From positions 496,001 through 560,000 of the forward strand of contig CBDAQP010000001.1 in the NCBI GenBank assembly GCA_965199245.1: a DNA stretch of 64,000 nucleotides. Reading direction: 5' to 3'. The notes under the pieces are model-generated. The model was not told the DNA's origin. It made no database searches and saw nothing but the letters and a program-made list of their open reading frames with translations. Shown here piece after piece: positions 63,478 to 64,000 of this stretch. The stretch is from Carbonatibacter sp965199245. GTDB taxonomy: Bacteria > Pseudomonadota > Alphaproteobacteria > Kiloniellales > Kiloniellaceae. Positions within the stretch are counted from its first letter, which is position 1; each line of letters begins with the position of its first letter. A program made the position numbers and the translations under genes.

Positions 63478-64000
63478 GACTGCGCACACGAAAAAAAAGA
63501 CTCCTCATCTGGGGCGCGTTTTTGATCCTCCTGCTGTCCTGGATTGCGGGTTTTTTATTCTATGCTGGCACACTGCCCACAGCTGTTGAAGACTCCACCA
63601 GCCCGAGTGAGGCCATTGTTGTCCTGACCGGGGGGACAAGTCGAATCAATACAGGACTCGGCCTCCTGTTCAAAGGGACAGCAGACAAGTTATTTATTTC
63701 GGGTGTTTACAAAGGCGTTGAGGTGCGCGAACTGCTGGAGTCACATCAGACCGCCCCTGAAAAGGTTGCCTGCTGTATTGTTCTCGGTTATCAGGCCGAT
63801 GATACACGCGGCAATGCCGCCGAAACCGGGCAATGGGTTCGGGCAAACAGCGTTGGCTCTATACGGCTGGTCACCTCAGCCTATCACATGCCACGGAGCT
63901 TGCTGGAATTCAGACACTCTATGCCAGAGATCACAATCACCCCCCATCCTGTCTTCCCCCCGCATGTCAAACAACAGAACTGGTGGCTATGGCCCGGGAG
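63474..64000 (+). CDS. YdcF/ElyC-family (DUF218) protein, 3' end outside window
   Basis: 175 visible residues. N-terminal membrane helix (LIWGAFLILLLSWIAGFLFY), then AIVVLTGGTSRINTGLGLL, LFISGVYKGVEVRELLE, GYQADDTRGNAAETGQWVRA and LVTSAYHMPRSLLEFR, the DUF218 fold of YdcF, ElyC and SanA. These are linked to envelope and peptidoglycan processes. ATG overlap with ftsX; the gene is open to the window end. Confidence 0.85.
   Translation, partial: MRLRTRKKRLLIWGAFLILLLSWIAGFLFYAGTLPTAVEDSTSPSEAIVVLTGGTSRINTGLGLLFKGTADKLFISGVYKGVEVRELLESHQTAPEKVACCIVLGYQADDTRGNAAETGQWVRANSVGSIRLVTSAYHMPRSLLEFRHSMPEITITPHPVFPPHVKQQNWWLWPG

Noticed and set aside
1..64000. tRNA, rRNA or prophage structural genes
   Set aside because: None recognised on reading either strand; no tRNA cloverleaf or phage capsid, tail or integrase gene was found. 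A tRNAscan run would be decisive.

Overview
The window reads as a chromosome segment of an alphaproteobacterium, most like the Rhodospirillales. The evidence is gene order: rpsF-rpsR-rplI-dnaB-alr-mlaE-mlaF-radA-cvpA-purF, a tkt-gap pair, lptC-lptA-lptB-rpoN-hpf-ptsN, zinc-ribbon protein/ftsE-ftsX-ydcF, thrS-infC, and an NDUFAF5-like methyltransferase beside comF and grxC. The species cannot be named from sequence alone. No rRNA, tRNA or CRISPR array was recognised.

Layout. 1-17.7 kb is dense housekeeping DNA, mostly plus strand with many ATGA or 4-nt overlaps. 17.7-22.85 kb is a visibly A/T-richer island on the minus strand. It holds the last ~50 codons of a type I restriction specificity subunit (hsdS), then a SIR2-family NADase-like gene 1 nt later, then an overlapping ~940-residue helical-repeat gene that carries a 1-nt frameshift. 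The island is bounded by oppositely oriented 3' ends of IS630-type transposases and by two 203-bp MITE-like elements. 22.8-32.3 kb is housekeeping again: phoR-like kinase, maeB, mutS, glnD.

32.4-45.3 kb is an insertion-sequence graveyard that still contains whole genes: a Fic protein, a DegT-type aminotransferase, and acs. It shows nested insertions (an IS5-type element inside an IS427-type element), an EamA transporter whose two halves lie 8 kb apart in opposite orientation (inversion scar), and a PD-(D/E)XK nuclease-like gene that can be rebuilt exactly by removing one intact 1483-bp IS5-type element and one copy of its 6-bp target duplication.

45.3-64 kb is conserved chromosome: glycosyltransferases, infC (probable ATC start), thrS, NAD-dependent epimerase-like proteins, RNase D, kdsD, the Lpt lipopolysaccharide-export genes, rpoN with its hpf/ptsN companions, and the FtsEX division module.

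The best candidate for an under-described system is the SIR2 plus helical-repeat pair fused to the tail of a type I restriction-modification operon. It looks like a decaying anti-phage cassette: its upstream RM genes are gone and its large gene is frameshifted, so whether it works is open. All functional statements come from motif recognition by eye; no database search was run.
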